A stretch of 64,000 bases of DNA from Nocardia alni (GCF_019038435.1 NZ_JAGPOX010000014.1:1-64000), one strand, 5' to 3'; positions 8,981-17,598 are shown, counted from the first letter of the stretch. Numbers and translations: made by a program. Notes: generated by a model from the sequence alone, not told the origin.

Positions 8981-10950
8981 CCTCGTCACACGAGCCCAGC
9001 GCCCAGGCGTCGGCTACCGACCGGATGCGAGTATTTCTCGTCCAGCAGGGCGTATGGGACACTCCACTGGAGTCCATGCCGCTGGCCTGCGGTTATCTGA
9101 AGGCGACCGCCCTGGCCGATGAGCGTCTCCGGGACGGCTCGCAGATCACCATTCACAACTTCCGCGGCGGGCTGTCGCCATACGAGATGGCCGTCGCGCT
9201 GTTCGCCGGAGATATACCGGATGTGCTGGCGTTCTCGGTGTTCGGCTGGAACTTCCAGGCGGCCGGCGCCCTGGCCGAGACCTTCAAACAGCTGAACCCC
9301 GAGGGGTGGGTCGTCTTCGGGGGTACGCACGTATCGCATCAGGCCGACCGGGTCTTCCGGCTGTTCCCGCACGTCGACGTGGTCGTCAACGGCGAGGGCG
9401 AGTTCACGTTCCGCGAACTGCTGCTGACTCGCCTCCAGAATGCCTGTGCCCCTGCGGATCTCGACGCCATCCAGGGAATCTCCTACCGGATCGGCGACGG
9501 CGGCATACGCACCACCGAGGCACGGCCGCCGTGCATGGAACTCGACCTGATCCCCTCCCCCTTCCTGACCGGCGCTATCGACATGCTCGACGAGAACGGC
9601 CGATTCCGGTACGACGTCGCCCTGATGGAAACCAACCGGGGCTGCCCCTACAAGTGCGCGTTCTGCTACTGGGGCGGCGCGGTGGGCCAGAAGGTGCGAG
9701 CGTTCTCGCGGGAACGCCTGCACGCCGAACTGGAATTCTTCGGCAGACTCGGCGTGCACACCATCGTCGCCTGCGACGCCAATTTCGGCCTGCTGCCGCA
9801 GGACAAACAATTCATCGAAGATTTCATCGAAGTGCGTGACCGCCACGGCTTTCCGCGGTCGCTCGAGACATCGTGGGCCAAGAACAAATCGAATACGTTC
9901 TACGATATCGTCCGCACCATGAAGCGGGCCGGAATCCGCTCCTCGTTCACCCTCGCCCTGCAAACCCTCGACGAGACGACGCTGGATCTGATGAACCGGC
10001 GCAATATGAAGGTGAACCAGTGGGAGGGCCTGGTCGAGTGGTTACAGGCCGAGGGATTGGACTGTTACGCCGAGCTGATCTACGGCAGTCCGGGCGAGAC
10101 CTACGACTCGTTCCTGCGGGGTTACGACAAACTGGCCCAGAAGGTTTCGCGCATCGCGGTCTATCCGATGCTGATGCTCCCCAATACCGATTACATGGCC
10201 CGCAAGGCCGAGCTGGGAATCGTGTCCGTGCGCGGTGATACCGACGATTTCGAATACGTGCTGGCCACGGGTTCCGTGGGTTTCGCCGATATGCTCCGGC
10301 TGCGCCGGTTCGTCTTCTGGGCCCGGGTGATCGCCGAGAACGCGGTGTTGCGCCACATCTGGCCGGTGCTGCGGGAATTCGCGCCGTGGCCGCAGTCCCG
10401 GGTGCTGGCCTCCCTGGACGCGTGGGTCGACCGCACCGACGAGCCCGCCGCCGCGCTGCTGCGCACCGGCAGCAAGGCGGGCGATCTGGCGTCGATCGGC
10501 GCGGCCATCACCTACCTGTACAGCAACCCGCAGGCCAAGCAACTGCTGCGGCGCTGGTGGGCCGAGGAGATCGCCCCGACCCTGCCCGAGCAGGCCGCGC
10601 CCCTGGTCGAGGAGGTCTTCCGCTACGACATGCTGACCCAGCCGATGGTCGCCGCCGCCGAACCCGGTACGCGACTGCCCGTGGTCACCATTCGCGGCGA
10701 GGAGTACTTCCTGCGTGCCGACGTGGCGTGGTCCTACGACGTACCTGCCGTGCTCACCGAACTCAAGGAGGGCAAGACGCCTTCGCTCGAACCGAATCCG
10801 GTGACCCTGCACCTGTACTACCGCACGGGCGCGGAGAACGCGGTCACCACCACCAACCACGAGACGATCATGCATTTCATGGGAACGCCCGAGGAGACGG
10901 TCAAGGCCCTCGCCGCGGTCGGGACGGCGGGAACTCCGGTCGGAGGGTAG
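8977..10950 (+). CDS. cobalamin-binding radical SAM protein (putative C-methyltransferase)
   Basis: A 657-residue protein with an N-terminal B12-binding-like domain (about residues 15-190, including VVFGGTHVS) and a radical SAM core whose cluster motif CPYKCAFC places the cysteines at residues 223, 227 and 230. A long C-terminal region follows. Class B radical SAM enzymes of this shape usually methylate unactivated carbon or phosphorus in natural products; some do other chemistry. GTG at 8977 overlaps the stop of the upstream gene (GTGA) and has GGGGAG before it; the next candidate is ATG 9025. The operon position points to C-methylation of the cluster's product. Confidence 0.85.
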   Translation: MTSSHEPSAQASATDRMRVFLVQQGVWDTPLESMPLACGYLKATALADERLRDGSQITIHNFRGGLSPYEMAVALFAGDIPDVLAFSVFGWNFQAAGALAETFKQLNPEGWVVFGGTHVSHQADRVFRLFPHVDVVVNGEGEFTFRELLLTRLQNACAPADLDAIQGISYRIGDGGIRTTEARPPCMELDLIPSPFLTGAIDMLDENGRFRYDVALMETNRGCPYKCAFCYWGGAVGQKVRAFSRERLHAELEFFGRLGVHTIVACDANFGLLPQDKQFIEDFIEVRDRHGFPRSLETSWAKNKSNTFYDIVRTMKRAGIRSSFTLALQTLDETTLDLMNRRNMKVNQWEGLVEWLQAEGLDCYAELIYGSPGETYDSFLRGYDKLAQKVSRIAVYPMLMLPNTDYMARKAELGIVSVRGDTDDFEYVLATGSVGFADMLRLRRFVFWARVIAENAVLRHIWPVLREFAPWPQSRVLASLDAWVDRTDEPAAALLRTGSKAGDLASIGAAITYLYSNPQAKQLLRRWWAEEIAPTLPEQAAPLVEEVFRYDMLTQPMVAAAEPGTRLPVVTIRGEEYFLRADVAWSYDVPAVLTELKEGKTPSLEPNPVTLHLYYRTGAENAVTTTNHETIMHFMGTPEETVKALAAVGTAGTPVGG

Positions 10951-10957
10951 GCGGGCG

Positions 10958-10990
10958 CCGGTGGCCGCGGCTGTCCGGCCCGGCCACCGG
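10958..10990. terminator. hairpin between convergent genes
   Basis: A perfect 9-bp inverted repeat (CCGGTGGCC at 10958-10966, GGCCACCGG at 10982-10990) sits in the 69-bp gap between the radical SAM gene and the convergent ligase-SDR gene. There is no U-run, as is common in actinomycetes. It is a plausible bidirectional terminator. Confidence 0.55.
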
Positions 10991-11019
10991 ACGCGCTGGA
11001 CCGATCCGGGTGAGCTGCG

Positions 11020-13392
11020 TTATTTGGAACGGACCCCGCAGGTGCTGCTGACAGTCGCGCCGCCGTCTTCAGTGCCGCCCGGGTCGATGCGACCCTCTTC
11101 CACGGTCACGTAACCCCCGCTGACATGGTCGGCCGAACCCAGGGCGATGTCGACCAGGGCGCGGGTCGAGCGGTCGAGCGGGGTGAGGCCGCCGGAGTCG
11201 CGAATATCCTCGGCCCAGTCCAGGATTCGGTCCGCCCACGGGTCACCGGTGCGGCCGCGACCGAAGTGGGCCCGGGTGATGCCGATGTCCACGAGGCCGG
11301 GATCGAAAGCGACCGTTGTGATGTCGGTGCCGCGCAGTTCGGCGGCGAGGTTGCTGGTCAGGGAGATGATCGCGGCCTTGGAGACCGAATAGGCGGCGGC
11401 GTGCGGCCAGCGGGAGCGGCCCGCCTCGCTGACGATGTTGATCACCCGCGCGCGGCCCGACATGCGAGGTAGTACGGCCCGGGTCGCGGCCAGTGTGCCG
11501 CGCAGGTTGACCTCCATCGTGTGCCACCAGTCCGATTCGTCGACCTCCCACAGTTTGCCTGTGGGACCGGGGATTCCGGCATTGTTGACCAGGACGTCGA
11601 TACCGTCGAGGGCGTCCACGGCGGTGATGAGCGCGGCGCGATCGAGAATGTCGGCGACCGCGTAGCCGGCCGTACCGCCCGCGTCCAGAATGCGTTTCGT
11701 GGTGTCCAGGAGTCCGGCTTCGTCTCGGCCCAGAACCGTCACCGCCGCACCGGCCGCGGCGAGCGCGGTCGCGAAAGCCCGGCCAAGGCCGCGGCTTCCG
11801 CCGCTGATCAGAGCCCGGATCGGCTGCGGCACCTGCGGTTTACCGGTCGCCGAGCGCGGGATCGCGCCGACTCGTTCGATCATCCGGATGCGGTGGGCCG
11901 GGGCGACGCGTTCGCTCACGTGACGTACGAGATCGGCCAGCGGAACGTCGTCGTCGAGTACGACATGCGCGCGGGGCAGTTCACCGGCGACCGGATCGGG
12001 TACGCCGCTGACCTTGGCCTCCCGGACGGCGGGATGGGTGAGCAGCACCTCTTCGAGCACGGCCGGAGAGACCTGATGCCCCTTGTACTTGATCATCGCT
12101 TTGAGCCGCCCCACGATCCGGACGAAACCGTCCGCGTCCTGGGTGATCAGATCGCCGGTGCGCAGGAATCCGTCCTCGGTGCGCACCATCGACGGGTCGT
12201 CACCGGCGGGCACCACCTGCGGGCCCCGGACCCACAGTTCACCGGGCTCCCCGGCACCGACCGCCTGCCCCGTCTCGGCGTCTGCGATACGAATATCAGT
12301 GCCGGGCACGGGAATTCCCACCGAACCGGCGGGCACGTCCCGATCGTCGGGACTGAAGAACAAACAGCCGGCCTCGGTCATCCCGAACCCTTGCACCACC
12401 GGGACACCCAACCGCTCCGCGGCCTCGCGCGCCACCGAATCCGGCAGCGGCGCACCACCGGAGACCACGCGCCGCGGCGCCGGATACTCGCCCGTCGCGG
12501 GTTCGCGCCCGATCTCGGCCAGCACACTCGGCACCAGGTAGGCCAGCGTCACCCGATGATCACGCAGCGTATCGAGCAGATCCGGGATCGACAGCGGCGT
12601 CGCCGGAAGCACCAGCGTGCCCCCTGCCCGGAGCACCGGATTCAGCGCCATCTGCATCCCGTAGATATGCCGCAGCGGCGGGACGACCGCGACGGCCTCG
12701 CCCGCGCCGACCCGATGCACCGCGTGAATCTGCGCCAGATTCGCCACCAGATTGTGGTGAGTCACGGTGACCCGCTTCGGTTTTCCGACGCTCCCGCTGG
12801 AGGACAACACGACCGCGGCTCGCTCCCCGCCGGGGAACGCCGGCAACTCCCCCTCCGTGCGCAGCGCGTCTTCCCAGGGAATCCCGCCCTGTGTATCGGC
12901 ACCCGCATCCCTGCCGCCATCTGCGCCCGCATCGGCCCGGGCATCGGCAGCACCAGAAGCATCAGCAACCGCAGTCAGATCGGCATCGGCATCGGCAGAG
13001 ATGACAACCGTATGTTCCTGCCCCACACCACACTCCGACATACCCAACACTGATTCCCCCACCAGCGCCGCAGCCCCTCCGAGCAATGTCGGCCACCGCT
13101 GCGGATCCCGCGGATCCAGTGGCAACACCACCCCGCCTGCGGCCAATACCCCGAAGTACGCGATGACGAATTCGATACTGTTCTCGGTCAGCACCCCCAC
13201 GGTCCGATCGACAACACCGATCGTCCCCAGCCGAACTCCCAATCCCCTTACCGCCGAGCGAAGTTCGCCATAGGTCAGCTCGCGTCTGGATCCTCTCGTG
13301 TAATCCACGACCGCGACGGCGTCCGGATCGGCCACCGACCCGAGAACGTATTCCCCGAGCGCAACCGCCCCCGGGTCGGTGAATGTATACAT
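11020..13392 (-). CDS. acyl/aryl-CoA ligase fused to a short-chain dehydrogenase
   Basis: A 790-residue two-domain protein. Residues 1-520 are an ANL adenylating enzyme: P-loop SSSGSVGKPK near 197-206, GFGMTEAG at 335-342, RTGDL at 411-415, and the catalytic lysine of the C-terminal lid in SATGKPQ near 518. Residues 115-170 form a low-complexity Ala/Asp-rich insertion. Residues 526-770 are a complete SDR: SGGSRGLG, NNAG, an EAGRSRWP segment and YSVSK. A fusion of this kind could activate an aryl or cinnamic acid as CoA thioester and reduce or oxidise it. AGGAG precedes the ATG. It is the last gene of the ammonia-lyase operon. Confidence 0.85.
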   Translation of the reverse strand: MYTFTDPGAVALGEYVLGSVADPDAVAVVDYTRGSRRELTYGELRSAVRGLGVRLGTIGVVDRTVGVLTENSIEFVIAYFGVLAAGGVVLPLDPRDPQRWPTLLGGAAALVGESVLGMSECGVGQEHTVVISADADADLTAVADASGAADARADAGADGGRDAGADTQGGIPWEDALRTEGELPAFPGGERAAVVLSSSGSVGKPKRVTVTHHNLVANLAQIHAVHRVGAGEAVAVVPPLRHIYGMQMALNPVLRAGGTLVLPATPLSIPDLLDTLRDHRVTLAYLVPSVLAEIGREPATGEYPAPRRVVSGGAPLPDSVAREAAERLGVPVVQGFGMTEAGCLFFSPDDRDVPAGSVGIPVPGTDIRIADAETGQAVGAGEPGELWVRGPQVVPAGDDPSMVRTEDGFLRTGDLITQDADGFVRIVGRLKAMIKYKGHQVSPAVLEEVLLTHPAVREAKVSGVPDPVAGELPRAHVVLDDDVPLADLVRHVSERVAPAHRIRMIERVGAIPRSATGKPQVPQPIRALISGGSRGLGRAFATALAAAGAAVTVLGRDEAGLLDTTKRILDAGGTAGYAVADILDRAALITAVDALDGIDVLVNNAGIPGPTGKLWEVDESDWWHTMEVNLRGTLAATRAVLPRMSGRARVINIVSEAGRSRWPHAAAYSVSKAAIISLTSNLAAELRGTDITTVAFDPGLVDIGITRAHFGRGRTGDPWADRILDWAEDIRDSGGLTPLDRSTRALVDIALGSADHVSGGYVTVEEGRIDPGGTEDGGATVSSTCGVRSK

Positions 13393-13401
13393 CAGTGGCT
13401 C

Positions 13402-13950
13402 CTAAAGCCGGAGAGAAACTTTGGTGGTGTGACGAGTAGCCATCAGCTGGCAGCCCCGGGCAGAGACGGCCAGGGGAACGGTCGCCTCGAAGATCGGGGA
13501 CGGGTCGAGCCGCGAGCACCTCGACGAGAAGTTCGGGAAGGTAGCGCCGACCGGGGTCAGACCGCCGCTGACCGTGATGTTCCGCAGGAAGCACGTCGTC
13601 AGGTCGATACCACCGTGCGGCCCGCCGACCACGCTCAGCGCCCCACCGTCGGCGCAGAGCGCGACCGCGGTGTCCAGCGCGTCCTGCTCACCGACCGCGT
13701 CCACGACCAGATCCGCACCCGCACCGCCAGTCGCGGCGAGAACCTGCGCCGCCGCCTCGGTGCCACGCGCGGTGAGCACCCCACACAACCCGACCGCGCC
13801 GTCACCGACCACGGCGAACGCCCGGACATCCGTCCCGCAGATCCCCGCCACGATCATCCGGGCGACGGCATCGGTCGAATCCCGGACCGCCGCATCGTCG
13901 ATCTCCCCGACGACGACCTCACCGAGCGTATTCCGCAGTACCGCTCTCAT
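13402..13950 (-). pseudogene. internally deleted zinc-type alcohol dehydrogenase
   Basis: A 182-residue product that begins like a zinc alcohol dehydrogenase (MRAVLRNTLGEVVVGEI...VAGICGTDV) and jumps directly to the Rossmann segment VVGDGAVGLCGVLTA. The family is normally about 340-350 residues, so roughly 120 residues with most zinc ligands and the substrate channel are gone. A second, shorter deletion follows after LTARG. The C-terminus, with a GGAGADLVVDAVG segment and DPSPIFEATVPL, is intact and the frame stays open across both joins. It probably cannot act as a dehydrogenase. It lies 44 bp after the O-methyltransferase gene and 9 bp before the ligase-SDR gene in the same operon. Confidence 0.65.
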
Positions 13951-13994
13951 CGACCATCCGATCTCACCGGTTGTATCCAGCACCGTTCCGCCGA

Positions 13995-14678
13995 TCAGGA
14001 ATGCTTGCGGGCCAAGGTAATTCCGTCTGCGACCGGAAGCAGCACCGAATCGACGCGCGGGTCGGCCAGGACGTGATCGTTGAATTCCCGGATGGCGGCG
14101 GCGTTTCCGGTCGCGTCGGGGGAGACCGCCTCGCCCGCGTACAGCACGTTGTCGGCGATCAGCAGCCCGCCCGGACGCACGCGCGGGACCAGCAGCTCCC
14201 AGTAACCGATGTAACCGACCTTGTCCGCGTCGATGAACACCAGGTCCGCGAACGGCTCGTCCGGCAGCCCGGCGAGCGTCTCGGCGGCGGGACCGATCAA
14301 CCGGCGGATCCGCTGCTCGACACCCGCACCCTGCCAGGCGCGATCGGCGATCTCGGACCACTGCTCGCTGATATCGCAGGTGATGACCTCACCCTCGGCC
14401 CCGACGCCTTCGGCCAGGGCGAGGGTCGAATATCCGGTGAAGGTGCCGACCTCGATCGCGGTGCGCGCGGCGAGCAACCGCGCGAGCAGGGTCAGCAGCA
14501 CACCCTGTTCCGGCGGAATCTGCATCTCGGCCGGGCCGCCCAGCGCTGTCGTCTCCTCGATCAGCCGGTGCTGAACCGCGGTCAGCGGTCCCGCCTGCGC
14601 CCGCACGTAGGCCGCCAGTTCGGGCGTCGCGGCGAACATCTTGTCCGTATAGGGCTGTGGCGCTTCAGATATGGTCAT
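13995..14678 (-). CDS. class I O-methyltransferase, caffeoyl-CoA/catechol type
   Basis: A 227-residue member of methyltransferase family 3 (the caffeoyl-CoA and catechol O-methyltransferases), full length for the family. Motif I is AIEVGTFTGYSTLALAEG, the metal and catechol-binding acidic site is FIDADKVGYIGYWELL, and IADNVL follows. These Mg-dependent enzymes methylate one hydroxyl of a catechol. The start at 14678 has GGGAG upstream and lies inside the end of the preceding gene (14-base overlap), so translation is coupled. With the lyase and putative tyrosine hydroxylase upstream, caffeate-type or DOPA-type substrates are reasonable. Confidence 0.85.
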   Translation of the reverse strand: MTISEAPQPYTDKMFAATPELAAYVRAQAGPLTAVQHRLIEETTALGGPAEMQIPPEQGVLLTLLARLLAARTAIEVGTFTGYSTLALAEGVGAEGEVITCDISEQWSEIADRAWQGAGVEQRIRRLIGPAAETLAGLPDEPFADLVFIDADKVGYIGYWELLVPRVRPGGLLIADNVLYAGEAVSPDATGNAAAIREFNDHVLADPRVDSVLLPVADGITLARKHS

Positions 14679-15477
14679 TCTCGGCACTCCCGTCGAAGAG
14701 CAGTTGTTCGCCGAGCCGCAGCGGCGTGGCGATATGGTCGGTGAGTTCGAGCCCGAACTCGTCGGTGGCGGCGTGGCCGTAGACGATCTGAATCGGATTC
14801 GCCGACAGATCCGCCAGCACCGCCTCGACACGCGCGCGCGACTGTGTGGCGAACTTGTGGCGGCAGATCGGCCCGCGTTCGGTGCGGAAGAAGGCGTCCA
14901 TCGTGTCGCTGTCGCCCGAGGTCACCCGCTCCCGCGGATCGCGCCCGGATTCCTGGAGCAGCGAGCGTCCCTCGGGAACCAGCCGCGCCGCGACCTTGAT
15001 GTGCACCTTGCGATTTCGCCGTACCGCACTCGACAACACCGAGTCCGGCTCGACCGTCAAGCGCGACTGCAATTCCCGTACCCGGTTGAAATCGCGCGCC
15101 CAGGTGCCGCTCATCCCCGGATCGGCGGCATACATCCGCGGCCGCAGCACCCCGGTGTACACCTCGGGCGTGCAGCTGCCCGAATACAACAGCAACGCCG
15201 AATAGGTGTCGTACAGCGCGGCCAGGATCGGCTGGGTCCGCTCGTCGTCGGCCGCGAGCGCCGCGAGCATCAGCCGCCAGACGCCGAACACCACATGATG
15301 TCCCAGCAGCCAGCGATACCACGCCACCGTGTTCGCGTCGTTGTGCGTGATGCCCGGCCGGTCGGGCGCCGGACGGCACCCCGCACACGAGTCGAAATCG
15401 TCGGTGGGATGAGGCAATCGCAGATGTCCCAGCTCGATATCGTGTACCGCGGACGGTAACCCGGTGGGCGCGGTCAT
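14665..15477 (-). CDS. TDO/LmbB2-like heme aromatic oxygenase, putative L-tyrosine 3-hydroxylase
   Basis: A 270-residue protein, largely helical, with a CAGC pair near residue 32 and conserved-looking segments NDANTVAWYRWLLGHH, SGSCTPEVY and RPRMYAADP. I read these as the family of histidine-ligated heme oxygenases related to tryptophan 2,3-dioxygenase. That family includes the L-tyrosine 3-hydroxylases LmbB2, Orf13 and SfmD, which make L-DOPA with peroxide. The assignment is from memory of the family and is not certain. Its ATG overlaps the stop of the lyase gene (ATGA), and CAGGAGAG precedes it. Tight coupling to a tyrosine-type lyase and a catechol methyltransferase supports the DOPA reading. 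Confidence 0.55.
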   Translation of the reverse strand: MTAPTGLPSAVHDIELGHLRLPHPTDDFDSCAGCRPAPDRPGITHNDANTVAWYRWLLGHHVVFGVWRLMLAALAADDERTQPILAALYDTYSALLLYSGSCTPEVYTGVLRPRMYAADPGMSGTWARDFNRVRELQSRLTVEPDSVLSSAVRRNRKVHIKVAARLVPEGRSLLQESGRDPRERVTSGDSDTMDAFFRTERGPICRHKFATQSRARVEAVLADLSANPIQIVYGHAATDEFGLELTDHIATPLRLGEQLLFDGSAENDHI

Positions 15478-16982
15478 ACCGCGCTCTCCTGCTCGATGAC
15501 CGTATCGAGAATGTCCGCCGCCGTGCGGATTTCGGCGTCCAGCGCACGATCCACCTCGATCGGCGGAATCACGTCGCTCAGCGCCTCGGCCAGCGCGACG
15601 CACCGGGGCGCGGTCGGAACCCGTTGTCCCACATGGATCGCCTGCCGCAACGCCACCGCCAGCGCACCGTGCAGCAGCCGCAGCTTGTGGCTCTGCTCGT
15701 ACGCGGTCAGCGCCGCCTGCGTCCCGAACGGCACGACGTCCTGATTGTGCATATTCGTCGGCACCGACTGCATGGCGGCGGGCACACACGCCCGCCGCAT
15801 CGCGACCACCGTCGCCGTGGACAGCACCTGCAACCCCTGCACGGCGTGCTGGCGCCCCGGCTCGGGCGACAGCATCGGCGTGCGGCCACCGTTGCGATGC
15901 GGATCCACCAGCAGATCCACCTGCCGCTCGGCCAGGTTGCCGACCTGCGTGAGCACGATCGAGAGCAGATCACCCGCGAACGCCGCGGGCTGCCCGAAGA
16001 AGTTCCCGCCGTGCGCGATGAGGTCCTCGTCGGGGAAGAACAGCGGATTGTCGCTGACGCCATGGAGATCCCGCGTCACCGTGCCGGCCGCCCAGTCCAT
16101 CGCCGCGGTCGCCGCGCCGAGCAGCTGCGGCGTGCAGCGAATGCTGTAGGGCTCTTGCAACGGCCGATCGGCCACGGGGACCATCCCGGCCAGACGTGCG
16201 GCCAGATCCGCGCCGACCGCTGCCACCTCCGGATGCCCGTACGCCGCGAGCAGGGCGGGCTCCAGGAACGCCGGCGTACAACCGAGCACATCGGCGAGCA
16301 GCGCCACCAGCGCTGCGGCCACCCGCAGCGACCGCGCCGCCGACACCACCGCCAGCCCGCACAGCGCCGTGGTCACCGAGGTGCCGTTGACCAGGCCCAG
16401 CGCATCGCGCCCGTCCAGCGCCAGCGGTTCGAGTCCGGCCCGGCGCAGGGCGACATCCGAGGGCATCCGCTCGCCGCCCACATACGCGAATCCGGTGCCG
16501 CGCAACGCCTGTACCGCATGCGCGAGCGGAACCAGGTCACCGCTCGCGCCGACCGAGCCCAGCACCGGGATGGCCGGGGCGAAATCGGTGGCGAGCATCG
16601 CGCGCAGGCCGGTCACCACGCTGTCGCCGACCCCGGACAGCCCGCGTGACAACGACGTCAGCCGGGCCAGCATCGCCGCGCGGGCGACCGCGGGCGGCAG
16701 ATCCGGCCCCTGCCCGACGGTCAGATGCTGGAGCACGTTGTCACACTGGTCGGCCGCGATCTCCCTGCCCTCGAAGACCACCAGCGGACCGAAACCGGTA
16801 GTCGAACCGTACACCGCACGGCCGGTACCGATTTCGCTCCGCACGAAGTCCTGTCCGCGCTTCACCGCGGCGGCCACGTCGGCCGAGATCTCGACATCGA
16901 GCAGCCCCGCGGCCGACTCCAGGTCTCGCAGTCGCAGAGGCGACCCCAGCACTATCCGGATGGGTTCGGCGGATGAATTCAT
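15474..16982 (-). CDS. MIO-type aromatic amino acid lyase, tyrosine ammonia-lyase-like
   Basis: A 502-residue member of the histidine/phenylalanine/tyrosine ammonia-lyase and aminomutase family, full length. The cofactor-forming Ala-Ser-Gly is at 146-148 (GSVGASGDL), and the catalytic tyrosine is in YGSTTGFG at 58. At the ring-binding site it reads NVLQHL; His86-Leu87 align with the His-Leu pair that gives tyrosine selectivity in Rhodobacter TAL (histidine lyases have Ser-His, PALs Phe-Leu). Start ATG 16982 has GAGGGA upstream. It is the first gene of the operon. Products would be p-coumarate or caffeate, or a beta-amino acid if it is an aminomutase. Confidence 0.8.
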   Translation of the reverse strand: MNSSAEPIRIVLGSPLRLRDLESAAGLLDVEISADVAAAVKRGQDFVRSEIGTGRAVYGSTTGFGPLVVFEGREIAADQCDNVLQHLTVGQGPDLPPAVARAAMLARLTSLSRGLSGVGDSVVTGLRAMLATDFAPAIPVLGSVGASGDLVPLAHAVQALRGTGFAYVGGERMPSDVALRRAGLEPLALDGRDALGLVNGTSVTTALCGLAVVSAARSLRVAAALVALLADVLGCTPAFLEPALLAAYGHPEVAAVGADLAARLAGMVPVADRPLQEPYSIRCTPQLLGAATAAMDWAAGTVTRDLHGVSDNPLFFPDEDLIAHGGNFFGQPAAFAGDLLSIVLTQVGNLAERQVDLLVDPHRNGGRTPMLSPEPGRQHAVQGLQVLSTATVVAMRRACVPAAMQSVPTNMHNQDVVPFGTQAALTAYEQSHKLRLLHGALAVALRQAIHVGQRVPTAPRCVALAEALSDVIPPIEVDRALDAEIRTAADILDTVIEQESAV

Positions 16983-17598
16983 CGTTCCCTCGTCTCGTAC
17001 CCGAAATATCCCCGGGCAGAGCTGACCGGGCGAGAAAGAATGTCGAAATAAACTGGCGCGCTGCACCTTTCGCATCTCCTATGATGCCCAACGCAACATA
17101 CTTCGCCGCGGTAACGACCCAGTTGCCACGATGCGTCCGTTGTGCGACGCGCAACGCAACTCGCGCCCGATCTACGGCGACATCGCCGGTCCGGCAGTGT
17201 CTTCGACGCGCCCCCACAGCTCCCCCAACGATGGAGCGGCCCCACCGCAACGCGGCAACACCCCGAAATACACATCACTCGGATCCGGAGCAACCCGCTC
17301 CATCGCGAGAAAAGTATGCGTCAGCGGATCGGGATCCGCCGGACGGTAGAGCGACATGACCGGGACTGTGGCACGCACCCGCACCCCGCACAATCCCCCG
17401 GTCACAAACCCCCAGCACCGGCGACGAACCTTCACATTCCGGCCACGGACCTTCGACCAGCGTTCAGCAAACGGTCAACGGCGTAAAAAATGACCACCGC
17501 GCGGGCCGTGGGTTCAAGATTCGTCGCAGCACCCCTGCTGGAAGGATCGGGTGGAGACGGGATGAAGGCCGCCTCCTGACCACGAAACCCGGCCCCTA
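16983..17598. other. upstream region of the lyase operon (616 bp)
   Basis: No well-supported gene lies here. The stretch must hold the promoter of the lyase operon on the minus strand and possibly the downstream end of the acyl-CoA dehydrogenase transcript. The only candidate coding unit is the weak 61-codon frame at 17172-17357, listed separately. I saw no clear operator. Confidence 0.4.
17172..17357 (-). CDS. possible 61-aa small protein
   Basis: An open frame starting at ATG 17357 with a fairly protein-like, acidic composition (DPSDVYFGVLP, LGELWGRVEDTAG) and two Trp/Tyr-containing segments. About a third of its codons end in A or T, which is less biased than the genes around it, and no ribosome binding site is visible. 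It lies just upstream of the lyase operon on the same strand. I recognise no family; it may be chance. Confidence 0.25.
   Translation of the reverse strand: MSLYRPADPDPLTHTFLAMERVAPDPSDVYFGVLPRCGGAAPSLGELWGRVEDTAGPAMSP

Noticed and set aside
14665..15477. Genuine tryptophan 2,3-dioxygenase
   Set aside because: Typical TDO segments (the substrate-binding and GTGGSSG-like loop) are not seen; it matches better the related tyrosine hydroxylase group, and there is no kynurenine gene nearby.
15474..16982. Annotation as histidine ammonia-lyase (hutH)
   Set aside because: The ring-site pair is His-Leu instead of Ser-His, and no other hut gene is present; the operon contains aromatic-pathway genes.
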